In this document: piece after piece, positions 34,140-42,341 of the stretch
Layout: every line of letters begins with the position of its first letter
Numbering within the stretch: position 1 is the first letter of the stretch
Assembly (NCBI RefSeq): GCF_022539255.1
Contig: NZ_JAKZBV010000001.1
Coordinates: forward strand, 806,001-870,000
Direction of reading: 5' to 3'
Origin: Sinomonas terrae
GTDB lineage: Bacteria > Actinomycetota > Actinomycetes > Actinomycetales > Micrococcaceae
DNA: 64,000 nt
Notes under the pieces: generated by a model
Database searches by the model: none
Seen by the model: the letters and a program-made list of their open reading frames with translations, nothing else
What the model was told of the DNA's origin: nothing
Position numbers and translations under genes: made by a program

Positions 34140-35308
34140 AGTCGGCCGTCCACTTCGGCGCAGGGAACATCGGCCGCGGCTTCGTAGGCCTCCTGCTCCA
34201 TGAGGCAGGCTACGATCTCGTCTTCGCGGACGTCGCGGCGCCGCTCATCGACGCTCTCAAGGCCACCCCGTCGTACACCGTGCACGAGGTGGGGGAGGGC
34301 GGCCGCGACCACGTGGTCGACCGCTACACCGCCGTCAACTCGGGCACGGCCGAGGCCGAGCTCGTCGAGCGGATCGCCCGCGCCGACATCGTGACGACCG
34401 CGGTGGGTCCGAACATCCTCAAGTTCGTGGCCCCCACGATCGCCCGGGGCATCGCGGCGCGGCCCGCGGACGCACCTCGGCTCGCGGTCATGGCGTGCGA
34501 GAACGCGATCAACGCGACGGACCTCCTCGAGGAGGGGGTCCGCGCGGCGGCCCAGGCCGAAGGGCTCTCGGACGCGGACATTGATGGCAAGGCACTCTTC
34601 GCCAATACCGCGGTGGACCGGATCGTCCCGGCCCAGGCTCCCGGGGGAGGCCTCGACGTCCGCGTCGAGCCGTACTTCGAATGGGCCATCGAGCGCGGAC
34701 CGTTCGGCGGGGAACTCCCCGAAATTCCAGGTGTCACGTGGGTGGACTCGCTCGGGCCATACATCGAGCGCAAGCTCTTCACGGTCAACACCGGGCACGC
34801 CTCGGCCGCGTACTTCGGCCGGGCGGCTGGCAAGGAGAAGATCGCGGACGCGATCGCCGATCCCGCCATCCGCGCGAAGGTCGAGGCGGTGCTCGACGAG
34901 ACGAAGTCGCTTCTCGTTGCGAAGTACGGCTTCGCACCCGAGGAGCAGGAGGCGTACATCCGCAAGATCCTCGGCCGTTTCGCGAACGCCGAACTCCCGG
35001 ACACCGTGGATCGCGTGGGCCGCGCGCCGCTTCGCAAGCTGAGCCGTCACGAGCGGTTCGTTGGACCCGCGGCGGAGCTCGCGGAACGGGGACTTCCCGC
35101 CGACGGCCTGCTCGAGGCAATGAGTGCGGCTCTCCGCTTCGACGCTGCGGACGACGACGAGGCGCAGCGCCTCCAAGCCGTCCTCGCCGGCGACGCGAGT
35201 GACGCGGACGTCGCCGAGGAGCTCTCGGGGCTGGAACCGGGGCACCCGCTGCACGACGCCGTCGTCCGCCTTGTCGGCAAGGCGCGGGCCGCGCACACGG
35301 CCTCCTAG
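34136..35308 (+). CDS. mtlD: Mannitol-1-phosphate 5-dehydrogenase
   Basis: The 390-residue enzyme converts mannitol 1-phosphate made by MtlA to fructose 6-phosphate with NAD. The nucleotide-binding start is VHFGAGNIGRGFVGLLL, and the catalytic region includes the conserved lysine motif ERKLFTVNTGHASAAYFG. Its ATG overlaps the mtlA stop. The length and motifs are standard. A strong hairpin follows at 35324. Confidence 0.97.
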   Translation: MKSAVHFGAGNIGRGFVGLLLHEAGYDLVFADVAAPLIDALKATPSYTVHEVGEGGRDHVVDRYTAVNSGTAEAELVERIARADIVTTAVGPNILKFVAPTIARGIAARPADAPRLAVMACENAINATDLLEEGVRAAAQAEGLSDADIDGKALFANTAVDRIVPAQAPGGGLDVRVEPYFEWAIERGPFGGELPEIPGVTWVDSLGPYIERKLFTVNTGHASAAYFGRAAGKEKIADAIADPAIRAKVEAVLDETKSLLVAKYGFAPEEQEAYIRKILGRFANAELPDTVDRVGRAPLRKLSRHERFVGPAAELAERGLPADGLLEAMSAALRFDAADDDEAQRLQAVLAGDASDADVAEELSGLEPGHPLHDAVVRLVGKARAAHTAS

Positions 35309-35323
35309 CGGACGCCGGATAGC

Positions 35324-35368
35324 GAGAGGGCCGCCTTCCCCGGATTGCCGGGGGAGGCGGCCCTCTTC
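35324..35368 (+). terminator. Terminator of the mannitol operon
   Basis: Arms GAGAGGGCCGCC and its complement extend to about 17 pairs with one mismatch and a short loop. The right arm is followed by CTTCTC. It lies 16 bp after the mtlD stop. Confidence 0.85.
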
Positions 35369-35533
35369 TCTAACCAGTTCTCTTTCCCTTTGCTTCCGTC
35401 CGTCTCCTCATCGAGCCGGACAGAATAAAACCTGCATCGCGCCGTTGAGATGCAGGTCACGTTTTTGAGTGTAGGCAGGTGCTCACAGGGAATCAAAGTC
35501 GAAGCAAACCATCGATGCCAATTTGAAACATAT

Positions 35534-35570
35534 GGGCCCCCGTCGCTTCCCAAGGTAGCGACGGGGGCCC
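35534..35570 (-). terminator. Terminator of the phospholipase C-like gene
   Basis: Two perfect 14-base arms (GGGCCCCCGTCGCT and its complement) with a 9-base loop lie 13 bp past the stop of the minus-strand gene at 35583. The rest of 35371-35533 shows no gene. Confidence 0.82.
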
Positions 35571-35582
35571 AAGTCGATGTGG

Positions 35583-37295
35583 CTAGCTGCAGGATCCACC
35601 CTGGCCAAGGTGCTGCCCGCTGTTCCCAGAGCAGTACGCGGCCTGCACGACCTGCCCGTTGGCCGGGTTGAGGATCAGGCCGTCGCGGCGAGGCTCGGCG
35701 TTGAAGTTGAACATGTTCCCGAGCGAGCCGGCGAGCTGGTCGAACGAGCCGTCGCCGAGTCGACCGAGGCTCCAGTTGTCCTCGATGAATCGAAGAATGG
35801 AGGACTGCTGGGTCTGCGTGTGGTCAACGAAGTTGCTCTTCGCGTAGGGCGAGATCACGAGCATCGGAAGGCGCTGGCCGGGGCCGCAGCGGTCCTGGTA
35901 GCCGCCGAGCGTCGGCGTCCCGGACTTCGCGGCGTTCTGGCACCACGCGGCGTCGTTCGCAGGGTCGTTCGAGGCGTTGGTGACCGGCGTTGAGGCGTGG
36001 TCGTACCAGCCGTCGGAGTCGTCGTACGCGAGGACGATCGCGGTCGAATCCCAGTTCTTGGACTTCTGGATCGCGTTGATCTCGTTCACCACGAACTGCT
36101 GCTCGTCGATCGGATCGGAGTACGACGCGTGGCCGTCCTGGTACTCCGGCGCCTTGAGGAACGAGACGGCCGGCATGTTGTCCGTGTTGACGACCTTGTC
36201 GAAGTCCGTCGTGTCGTACTGGTGGTTCGCCTGGCCGTTGTGGCCGATCTCAGCGTCGGAGGCCGGTGCGAGGTGATGCGGGTTGGCAGTCGACGCGTAG
36301 TACTGGAACGGATTGTGGTGCGGGCTGTAGTCCCGCGAGGACGTGCCGGCCACGTTCGTGTGCGTCACGGAGCACTGCGCGTACGAGGTGCCGCTGATCG
36401 TCTTGGTGCCCTGGGTGGCGAAGCCGCCCTGGAACCAGCCCCACGAGACGCCCTTCGCGTTGAGCATGTCGCCCACGTTCTTGCCCTGCATCGAAGCGAG
36501 CGCGTTGGGCGAGCCGTTGCGGCTGTTGTCCGAGCAGTCGTCGTAGGCCGGGTCGGGATCTCCCGTGACCGTTCCGACGCCCTGAGCGTTCGGGGACTTC
36601 ACCGTGTACGAGTCCGGGGCCGAGGTCTGCTTGCCCGTGAGCGCGTCGATGCTCGTGACGCCGTGCGTCTGGCCCGAGACGAGGTTGAGCGCCCCGGGGG
36701 TCGAAGGGCCGAACTCGTCGTCGTAGCTGTTGTCGCTCATGGCGAAGTGCTGCGCGTAGTTCCACATGCCCGTGACGGTGTTGCCGTCGTAGTAGCCCAT
36801 CGTGAGGCCGGCCGTGCCGTACTGGGGGGCGGAGCAAGAGTCGGTGCTCGTGTACTGGACGAACTTGTTGAGCAGGCCGCCGTTGTAGGCCTTCTGCTCG
36901 GGCGTGTACGCGTGGTCCTGATCGCAGGTCACGGCCTGGCTCGGCGTGAGGCGCATCGGCTGCACCGAGTTGGGGTTGTTCGGGGCGAGCAGGTTCGCGC
37001 CCGCGAGCGTGTTGATCTTCTTCGGCGTGTTGGGCGCGGCCGTGAACGACGACGCCGGGGCGCCGGATCCCTGGATCGTCTCGCCTGCCGTGTTGGCGGC
37101 GTTCGGGTAGGTCGCGAAGTAGTGGTCGAACGAGACGTTCTCGCCGAAGATGACGACAACGTGCTTGATCGGGGTGGTCGTGGTGTTGGTTGTGGCCGCC
37201 TGCGCGGGCAGGGCCGCTGCGATGGCTCCGCCCGACGCGGCGGCGAGCGCCAGCGCGCTCGTCACAGCGGCGGTGCGCATGCTGAACTTCGGCAT
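35583..37295 (-). CDS. Secreted phospholipase C-like phosphoesterase
   Basis: The 570-residue exported protein has signal peptide RTAAVTSALALAAASGGAIA followed by AALPAQA. The mature part begins with the family signature IKHVVVIFGENVSFDHYFATYP, in which the metal-binding Glu-Asn and the Asp-His-Tyr residues lie. Later conserved blocks are DNSYDDEFGPSTPGALNLVSGQ and the aspartates of VLAYDDSDGWYDHASTPV, then RLPMLVISPYAKSNFVDHT. It belongs to the phosphoesterase family of acid phosphatases and phospholipases C. The exact substrate (phospholipid or phosphate ester) is uncertain. Confidence 0.92.
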   Translation of the reverse strand: MPKFSMRTAAVTSALALAAASGGAIAAALPAQAATTNTTTTPIKHVVVIFGENVSFDHYFATYPNAANTAGETIQGSGAPASSFTAAPNTPKKINTLAGANLLAPNNPNSVQPMRLTPSQAVTCDQDHAYTPEQKAYNGGLLNKFVQYTSTDSCSAPQYGTAGLTMGYYDGNTVTGMWNYAQHFAMSDNSYDDEFGPSTPGALNLVSGQTHGVTSIDALTGKQTSAPDSYTVKSPNAQGVGTVTGDPDPAYDDCSDNSRNGSPNALASMQGKNVGDMLNAKGVSWGWFQGGFATQGTKTISGTSYAQCSVTHTNVAGTSSRDYSPHHNPFQYYASTANPHHLAPASDAEIGHNGQANHQYDTTDFDKVVNTDNMPAVSFLKAPEYQDGHASYSDPIDEQQFVVNEINAIQKSKNWDSTAIVLAYDDSDGWYDHASTPVTNASNDPANDAAWCQNAAKSGTPTLGGYQDRCGPGQRLPMLVISPYAKSNFVDHTQTQQSSILRFIEDNWSLGRLGDGSFDQLAGSLGNMFNFNAEPRRDGLILNPANGQVVQAAYCSGNSGQHLGQGGSCS

Positions 37296-37395
37296 CTGGA
37301 ATGGTCCTTCAGGTCTAATGGAGAGGGTCCCCGCAAAGACCCTAGACCTGTGAAAAGGCTGTGATGCCCGAGTTCTGAATCAGTTCAACAAGAAT

Positions 37396-38040
37396 TCATG
37401 AGCTGGCCCGGAGGCCGTTGAAAAGCACGGCGACCACGTCGTCCGCGAGCTTCTCCGACGTGAGCGCTCCGCCCGGACGGTACCACTCGACGATCGAGTT
37501 GATGGTGCCGAACAGGAGGCGCGAGACCGTGCGTGGATCGATGTCCCTCCGCACGGTTCCCTCCTCGCGCGCTTCCTCGATGAGCTCGGCGACCTTCCGG
37601 TCGAAGCCCCGCCGCCGCTCGAGCGCGCGCCGCTCGGTCTCCGTGTTGCCGCGGAGGCGGAGCAGGAGCGTGACGAACGGCAGCCTCTCGGTGAGGACCC
37701 GCACCGTTGAGCGGACCACGAACTCGAGCCGGTGCTCCGCGCTGCCCTCCTTGGTCTCGGGCGCCTCCCACACCGACTCGAGGCCGCCGAGAGCCTGCTC
37801 GAGGGCGAGCGCGAGCAGGTCTTCCTTCGACGGAACGTGGTGGTAGATGGCCGACTTCGAGATGCCGAGGTTCTCCGCGAGGATGCCCATCGACGTCGCG
37901 TCGTAGCCGTGCCGGTTGAACACTTCGACGGCGACGTTCAGCACTGACTGCTGGTCATAGCCCGGGCGCCCCCTCCGCCCGGAGGGCGCGGATCCTGAGG
38001 CCTCGGGGCCTGGGGGCTTTGTTGCAGCGGCGGAAGGCAT
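37396..38040 (-). CDS. paaR: TetR family regulator, probable PaaR
   Basis: The 214-residue protein has a Pro/Gly/Arg-rich head. A TetR DNA-binding domain follows (about residues 28-75: QSVLNVAVEVFNRHGYDATS, ILAENLGISKSAIYHHVPSKEDL), then a C-terminal domain ending with the conserved INSIVEWYRPGG region common in acyl-CoA-responsive TetR proteins. It is the last gene after paaI and paaK. Their promoter carries one of the four 22-bp palindromes, so autoregulation is expected. In actinobacteria PaaR responds to phenylacetyl-CoA; applying that here is inference. Confidence 0.88.
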   Translation of the reverse strand: MPSAAATKPPGPEASGSAPSGRRGRPGYDQQSVLNVAVEVFNRHGYDATSMGILAENLGISKSAIYHHVPSKEDLLALALEQALGGLESVWEAPETKEGSAEHRLEFVVRSTVRVLTERLPFVTLLLRLRGNTETERRALERRRGFDRKVAELIEEAREEGTVRRDIDPRTVSRLLFGTINSIVEWYRPGGALTSEKLADDVVAVLFNGLRASS

Positions 38041-38050
38041 GGGTTCGAGT

Positions 38051-39391
38051 CTATGCCCGGTTGCGCAGGTCGTAGATGCGGCGCAGCTTGCCGTTGGAGC
38101 GCTCGAGCGAGCCGGGTTCGACGACGTCGATGCGGCACGAGGAGCCGATGTGGATCTTGATCTGCTGGCGAAGTGAGACGGCAGCGGAGGCGCGCTGCTC
38201 CGGCGTCGTGCCCTCGCGGGGCTCGATCTTGACGGTGAGCTCGTCCATCCGGTGCGGGCGCGTGATCTCGAGCTGGAAGTGCGGGCTCAGCTCCGGGATC
38301 CGCAGGGCGATCTCCTCGATCTGGGACGGGAACAGGTTCACGCCGCGCAGGATGATCATGTCGTCGCTGCGGCCGGAGATGCGCCCCATGCGGCGGTGGC
38401 CCGGGCGGGTGCTGCCGGGCTGGAGCGTGGTGAGGTCCTTCGTCCGGTAGCGGATGATCGGCAGGGCCTGCTTCGTCAGGGACGTGAAGACGAGTTCGCC
38501 CGTCTCGCCGTCGGCCTTGGTCTGCGTCAGGTCGAACGGGTCGACGATCTCGGGGCGGAAGTGGTCCTCCCAGATGTGGCTCCCGTCCTGGGTCTCGACC
38601 GACTCGCCGGCGACACCCGGCCCCATGACCTCGGAGAGGCCGTAGATGTCGCACGCCTTGATGCCGAACATCTCCTCGAGCTCGTGCCGCATCTCCTGCG
38701 TCCACGGCTCCGCCCCGAGCACCGCGTACTTGAGCGAGGTGGCGCGGGGATCGAGGCCCTTGTGGATCATCGCGTCGCCGATGGTCAACAGGTAGGTCGG
38801 CGTGCACAGGATCGCGTCGGGGGCGAAGTCGCCGATGAGCTGGATCTGCTTCTCGGTCTGGCCCCCGGACATCGGGATGACAGTGGCGCCAAGCTTCTCG
38901 GCCCCGCCGTGCGCGCCGAGTCCGCCGGTGAAGAGCCCGTAGCCGTAGGCGTTGTGCACCTTCATCCCGGGCCGCACCCCCGAGGCGCGGAGGCAGCGGG
39001 CCACGAGGGTGGCCCAGTTGTCGAGGTCCTGCTTGGTGTAGCCGACGACGGTCGGCCGGCCCGTGGTGCCCGAGCTGGCGTGGATGCGGGCGACCTGGTC
39101 CATCGGGACGGCGAACATGCCGAACGGATACTCCTGGCGCAGGTCCTCCTTCGTGGTGAAGGGGAACTTCGCGAGATCCCCGAGCTCGGTGAGGTCGCTC
39201 GGGTGGACCCCAGCTTCATCGAACTTGCGCTGGTAGAGCGGCACACGGCTGTACGCGTAGGCCAGCGTCTCCTGGAGGCGCGTGAGCTGGAGGGCCTCGA
39301 TCTGGTCCCGGGACATCGTCTCCTCGGCATCGAGGATCGCGGGACCGGAGGCTGAGGTGCGGGGGGACTCGGGGGCGGCGGTCTGGGTCAC
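38051..39391 (-). CDS. paaK: Phenylacetate-CoA ligase PaaK
   Basis: The 446-residue cytoplasmic enzyme activates phenylacetate with ATP and CoA, the entry step of the pathway. The ATP motif is HASSGTTGRPTVVGYT (residues 105-118). The typical start is SRDQIEALQLTRLQETL, the middle block is CDIYGLSEVMGPGVAGE, and the C-terminal domain has RSDDMIILRGVNLFPSQIEE. The start is GTG at 39391 with GGAGAGAG upstream. The tetR gene begins 10 bp after its stop. Confidence 0.96.
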   Translation of the reverse strand: MTQTAAPESPRTSASGPAILDAEETMSRDQIEALQLTRLQETLAYAYSRVPLYQRKFDEAGVHPSDLTELGDLAKFPFTTKEDLRQEYPFGMFAVPMDQVARIHASSGTTGRPTVVGYTKQDLDNWATLVARCLRASGVRPGMKVHNAYGYGLFTGGLGAHGGAEKLGATVIPMSGGQTEKQIQLIGDFAPDAILCTPTYLLTIGDAMIHKGLDPRATSLKYAVLGAEPWTQEMRHELEEMFGIKACDIYGLSEVMGPGVAGESVETQDGSHIWEDHFRPEIVDPFDLTQTKADGETGELVFTSLTKQALPIIRYRTKDLTTLQPGSTRPGHRRMGRISGRSDDMIILRGVNLFPSQIEEIALRIPELSPHFQLEITRPHRMDELTVKIEPREGTTPEQRASAAVSLRQQIKIHIGSSCRIDVVEPGSLERSNGKLRRIYDLRNRA

Positions 39392-39457
39392 GGTTTCTCT
39401 CTCCGTAGTGGCCAGGGGGTGGGCGATGGGCGGCAGGGGTCGAGTGGGCTTGGGCTG

Positions 39458-40099
39458 TCAGCGCTGGGGGATCGTGCGCGAGCGGCCGCGGAATTCGGCG
39501 ATGAGGCGCCCGGGTGCGCCGAACGACGACGGGTCCTCGGGTGACGCTGGGTCGCCAGACGGCGCTGGGTCGCCAGACGGCGCTGGGTCGCCAGGCGACG
39601 CCGGGTCCCCGGACGATGCCGGGAGCTGGGGCGAGGCGAAGACCTGGACGTCGTAGAGCCCGCTTCGGCCTGCTTGGGCGCGGCGGGCCGCGACTGCGGT
39701 GATGCGCTCGCCGACGTGGGCCGGAGCGAGGAAGTTGACGTCGACGCCGGCCGCGACCGTGATCGTTCCGGCTTGGTCTTCATCCGGGGTGTGGGGGTTG
39801 CAGGCAAGAGCGAAGGCGGAATCGGCGATGGCGAAGATCATCCCGCCGTGGGCGATCCCGAATCCGTTGAGCATCTCGCGCCGAAGCGTGGCGGCAACGG
39901 TCGCGCTGCCATCGCCGAGGGCGAGCACTTTCAGGCCCATCCATTGGGTTGCGTAGTCGTCGGTAAGGATCGGGTGGGCTACTGCCTCCGGATCGGCCAG
40001 TTCTTCCCGGTGGGCCGGTCCTTCCCGATCGGCCAGTCCTTCCCGATCGCCCAGCGCACCGGGGTTCAGATGGGTCTTGGCAGGAGCAGCGTCGCTCAT
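39458..40099 (-). CDS. paaI: PaaI-type hotdog thioesterase with repeat-expanded ends
   Basis: The 213-residue protein has a hotdog core of about 120 residues (MGLKVLALGDGSATVAATLR, NGFGIAHGGMIFAIADSAFA, VDVNFLAPAHVGERITAVA). PaaI thioesterases release CoA from stalled aromatic intermediates. The core is framed by two low-complexity insertions absent from usual family members. One is near residues 15-35, rich in DREGLA units; the other, near residues 165-195, has SGDPAP units. Each is encoded by 18-bp tandem repeats. The ATG at 40099 has GCGAGG upstream. First gene of the paaI-paaK-tetR unit. Confidence 0.9.
   Translation of the reverse strand: MSDAAPAKTHLNPGALGDREGLADREGPAHREELADPEAVAHPILTDDYATQWMGLKVLALGDGSATVAATLRREMLNGFGIAHGGMIFAIADSAFALACNPHTPDEDQAGTITVAAGVDVNFLAPAHVGERITAVAARRAQAGRSGLYDVQVFASPQLPASSGDPASPGDPAPSGDPAPSGDPASPEDPSSFGAPGRLIAEFRGRSRTIPQR
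39543..39614. repeat. In-frame 18-bp tandem repeat in paaI (3' part)
   Basis: Four copies (39543, 39561, 39579, 39597) of a unit close to GGCGCTGGGTCGCCAGAC encode the Ser/Gly/Asp/Pro repeats of the PaaI protein. The period is a multiple of three, so the frame is kept. Confidence 0.88.
39995..40048. repeat. In-frame 18-bp tandem repeat in paaI (5' part)
   Basis: Three copies (39995, 40013, 40031) of a unit close to GGCCAGTCCTTCCCGATC encode the DREGLA-like repeats near the N-terminus. Confidence 0.85.
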
Positions 40100-40118
40100 A
40101 GGAGTACCTCGCAATTTT

Positions 40119-40140
40119 TTACCGAATGTTCATTAGGTAA
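40119..40140. promoter_or_regulatory. PaaR-like operator upstream of paaI-paaK-tetR
   Basis: This near-perfect 22-bp palindrome begins TTACCGAATG and ends CATTAGGTAA. It lies 20 bp before the paaI start and matches the sites before paaZ, paaA and the thiolase operon at the outer TTACCGA half. Confidence 0.78.
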
Positions 40141-40176
40141 TCCCATGCGCGAGGATGTGTCAAGACACACAGAAAG

Positions 40177-40215
40177 GCAGCAGCCCGGCGAAGCTGTGCT
40201 CCACCGGGCTGCTGC
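40177..40215 (-). terminator. Terminator of the MFS transporter gene
   Basis: Two perfect 12-base arms (GCAGCAGCCCGG and its complement) with a 15-base loop lie 26 bp past the MFS stop, in the gap between it and the PaaR-like operator. Confidence 0.8.
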
Positions 40216-40240
40216 ACGGCCCTCAGACTTCCCTCTGCCC

Positions 40241-41647
40241 TCAGGCCTCCCGCTGCCGCCTCATCGCGGGTCCCATGACGGCGGCCAGCGCAAGGGCGGA
40301 GAGGATGGTGGCCGCCCAGAACCCTGCGCGGCCGCCGATCGTGAAGTCGCCCGGCACGGCGAACGCCGCGAAAGTCGAGGCGACGATTGCGAGCCCGACG
40401 GCGCCCCCGAGCTGCTGCATCGTCTGGAAGAGCCCGGACGCGGCCCCGGCGTGCTCGGGTTCGACGTTGCGCAGTGCGAGGGTCGTGAGCGGCATGAAGG
40501 TCATGCCCGCCGAGATGCCCGTGGCCACAAGGGCCGCCGCGACCAGCGCGAAGTTGGTCTGCGGGTTGAGCTGCGTGAGCGGCAGGAAGGCGATGACCCG
40601 CAGGGCCGCGCCGACGATGACAAGGCGGGCGGCGCCCACCCTCTCGACGAGTCGGGGGATGATCCGCGACATCGCGAAGATGCTCAGGGGCATCGGCAGG
40701 AACGCGAGCCCGGTCACGAGCGGCGTGAAGTGCAGCTGGTCCTCGAGGTACTGGACCATGAGGAAGAACATCGCGAGCATGCCGCCGTAGGTGGCCGCCA
40801 TCGCGGCCAGCGCGCCGACGCGGCTCGGGCTGCGCAGGAGCTGCGGCCGGAGCAGGGGGTGGGCCACGCGGCGTTCGGTGAAGGCGAGGAGGGCGATGAG
40901 GGCTGCGCCGATCGCGAGGCTCCCTATGGTGCGCGTGCTGAACCAGCCGTAGTCCGGCGCCTGGATGAGGGCCCAGACGATCGCGACGGCGCCTCCAGTT
41001 GCGGCGACCGCACCGACGACGTCGAAGCGACCGGGTCTGCGCGGGGTCTCGCCGACGAGGCGTGGCACTGCGACGAGCACGAGAAGGCCGATCGGCACGT
41101 TGATGAAGAGGGTCCATCGCCAATTGGCCGTGTCGGTGAGCACGCCACCGAGGATGAGCCCGATGGCGCCGCCCATCGAAGCGATCGCCGAGAAGAGGGC
41201 GAGCGCGCGGTTGCGCGAGCCCTCATCCGGAGCGTTCGTCGTGATGAGCGCGAGCACGCTGGGGGCGGCGAAGGCGGCGCCGAGACCTTGGAAGGCCCTC
41301 GCGACGACAAGGAGGGTGGGCGAGGTGGCCAGGCCGCCAAGGAGTGAGAAGGCGGTGAAAGCGGCGACGCCGATGAGGAACGTGCGACGCCGGCCGACCA
41401 CGTCGCCGATCCTTCCGCCGAGGAGCAGGAGGCCCCCGAAGGCGACTGCGTAGCCGTTGAGGACCCAGCTGAGGTCGGAACGGGAGAAGTGGAGATCGGT
41501 GGCGATGTGGGGGAGGGCGACGTTCACGACAGTGGCGTCCAGGACGAGCATGAGCTGGGCGAGCATGACCAGCCAGAGGCCGGTGTTGCCGCCGCGGCGG
41601 GATGATGTGACCGAATTGGGTGTACGTGTGGCAGTGACGGATGACAT
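40241..41647 (-). CDS. MFS transporter, DHA2 (EmrB/QacA) drug efflux type
   Basis: The 468-residue polytopic membrane protein has 12-14 hydrophobic helices. Motif C-like and DHA2 features include LVLDATVVNVALPHIATDL in the first helix, LLLGGRIGDVVGRRRTFLIG (motif A) and GLGAAFAAPSVLALI. It probably exports toxic compounds using the proton gradient; the substrate is unknown. The ATG at 41647 is selected since upstream codons are low in hydrophobic content and overlap the operator. The gene is divergent from a TetR gene whose likely operator lies between them. Confidence 0.93.
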   Translation of the reverse strand: MSSVTATRTPNSVTSSRRGGNTGLWLVMLAQLMLVLDATVVNVALPHIATDLHFSRSDLSWVLNGYAVAFGGLLLLGGRIGDVVGRRRTFLIGVAAFTAFSLLGGLATSPTLLVVARAFQGLGAAFAAPSVLALITTNAPDEGSRNRALALFSAIASMGGAIGLILGGVLTDTANWRWTLFINVPIGLLVLVAVPRLVGETPRRPGRFDVVGAVAATGGAVAIVWALIQAPDYGWFSTRTIGSLAIGAALIALLAFTERRVAHPLLRPQLLRSPSRVGALAAMAATYGGMLAMFFLMVQYLEDQLHFTPLVTGLAFLPMPLSIFAMSRIIPRLVERVGAARLVIVGAALRVIAFLPLTQLNPQTNFALVAAALVATGISAGMTFMPLTTLALRNVEPEHAGAASGLFQTMQQLGGAVGLAIVASTFAAFAVPGDFTIGGRAGFWAATILSALALAAVMGPAMRRQREA

Positions 41648-41703
41648 GAGGGGATGTCCTATTCGGAGTACACTAAGTGGAGAGAAGCTCCGATTAGAAC
41701 TAT

Positions 41704-41720
41704 ACGGAGAGTCTCTCCGT
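41704..41720. promoter_or_regulatory. Perfect palindrome between the MFS and TetR genes
   Basis: ACGGAGAG and CTCTCCGT are separated by one base. The site is 25 bp before the TetR start and 57 bp before the MFS start, a likely operator of the TetR repressor. A weaker relative (GGAGAGAAGCTCC) lies at 41679-41691. Confidence 0.75.
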
Positions 41721-41744
41721 TTGGCAACCGTCCGAGAGGGAGTA

Positions 41745-42338
41745 GTGGTTTCTGTGCGTGCTGACGCCCGCCGCAACCGCGATCGAATCGTCGAAGTCGC
41801 TCGCGACATCTTCCGTGCGAAGGGCTACGACGCCGTCTCGATGGACGAGGTCGCAAAGGCGGCCGGAGTCGGCGCGGGGACGCTCTACCGCCATTTCCCG
41901 ACCAAGGAGGACCTCTACGACGCGGTCCTCGAGGCATGGGCTGAGCGCGTGAACGGCGCCGTCGAACGGGCCCTCTCGCTCGACGCGCCGTCCCGGGAAC
42001 GCCTCATGGCGTGGCTGACTGATTTTGCGGCCATGCTCACTGAGCACAAGGGGGCGGCAGCGCGGATCACCGCCGCGTTGGGCGATCCCGGCTCGCCGTT
42101 CGCTGCCAAGTGCCAGAGGTACCTCGGAGCCAATGGGCGGATCATCGAGGGCCTAGGGCCGGCACTGCGTCCCGGGGTCGAGCCCCTGCAGATCAGCCGG
42201 CTGGTGGGTGGCGTCGCCGCAGTGGCGGACACCAGCGAGATGTCGCCCGACGCTTTGGTTGCGATGCTCGAGATCGTGGCCGACGGGCTGCTTGCGCGGG
42301 AGGGCGCCACGCCGCCCTCGGTGAGCGCATCGCGCTGA
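41745..42338 (+). CDS. TetR family regulator of the MFS efflux gene
   Basis: The 197-residue protein has the DNA-binding region ADARRNRDRIVEVARDIFRA followed by YDAVSMDEVAKAAGVGAGTLYRHFPTKEDLYDAV, and an Ala/Leu-rich ligand domain of normal length. By position it represses the divergent efflux gene and itself. The start is GTG at 41745 (GAGAGGG upstream) or GTG at 41754. It ends 3 bp before the convergent oligopeptidase gene. Confidence 0.9.
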   Translation: MVSVRADARRNRDRIVEVARDIFRAKGYDAVSMDEVAKAAGVGAGTLYRHFPTKEDLYDAVLEAWAERVNGAVERALSLDAPSRERLMAWLTDFAAMLTEHKGAAARITAALGDPGSPFAAKCQRYLGANGRIIEGLGPALRPGVEPLQISRLVGGVAAVADTSEMSPDALVAMLEIVADGLLAREGATPPSVSASR

Positions 42339-42341
42339 TGC

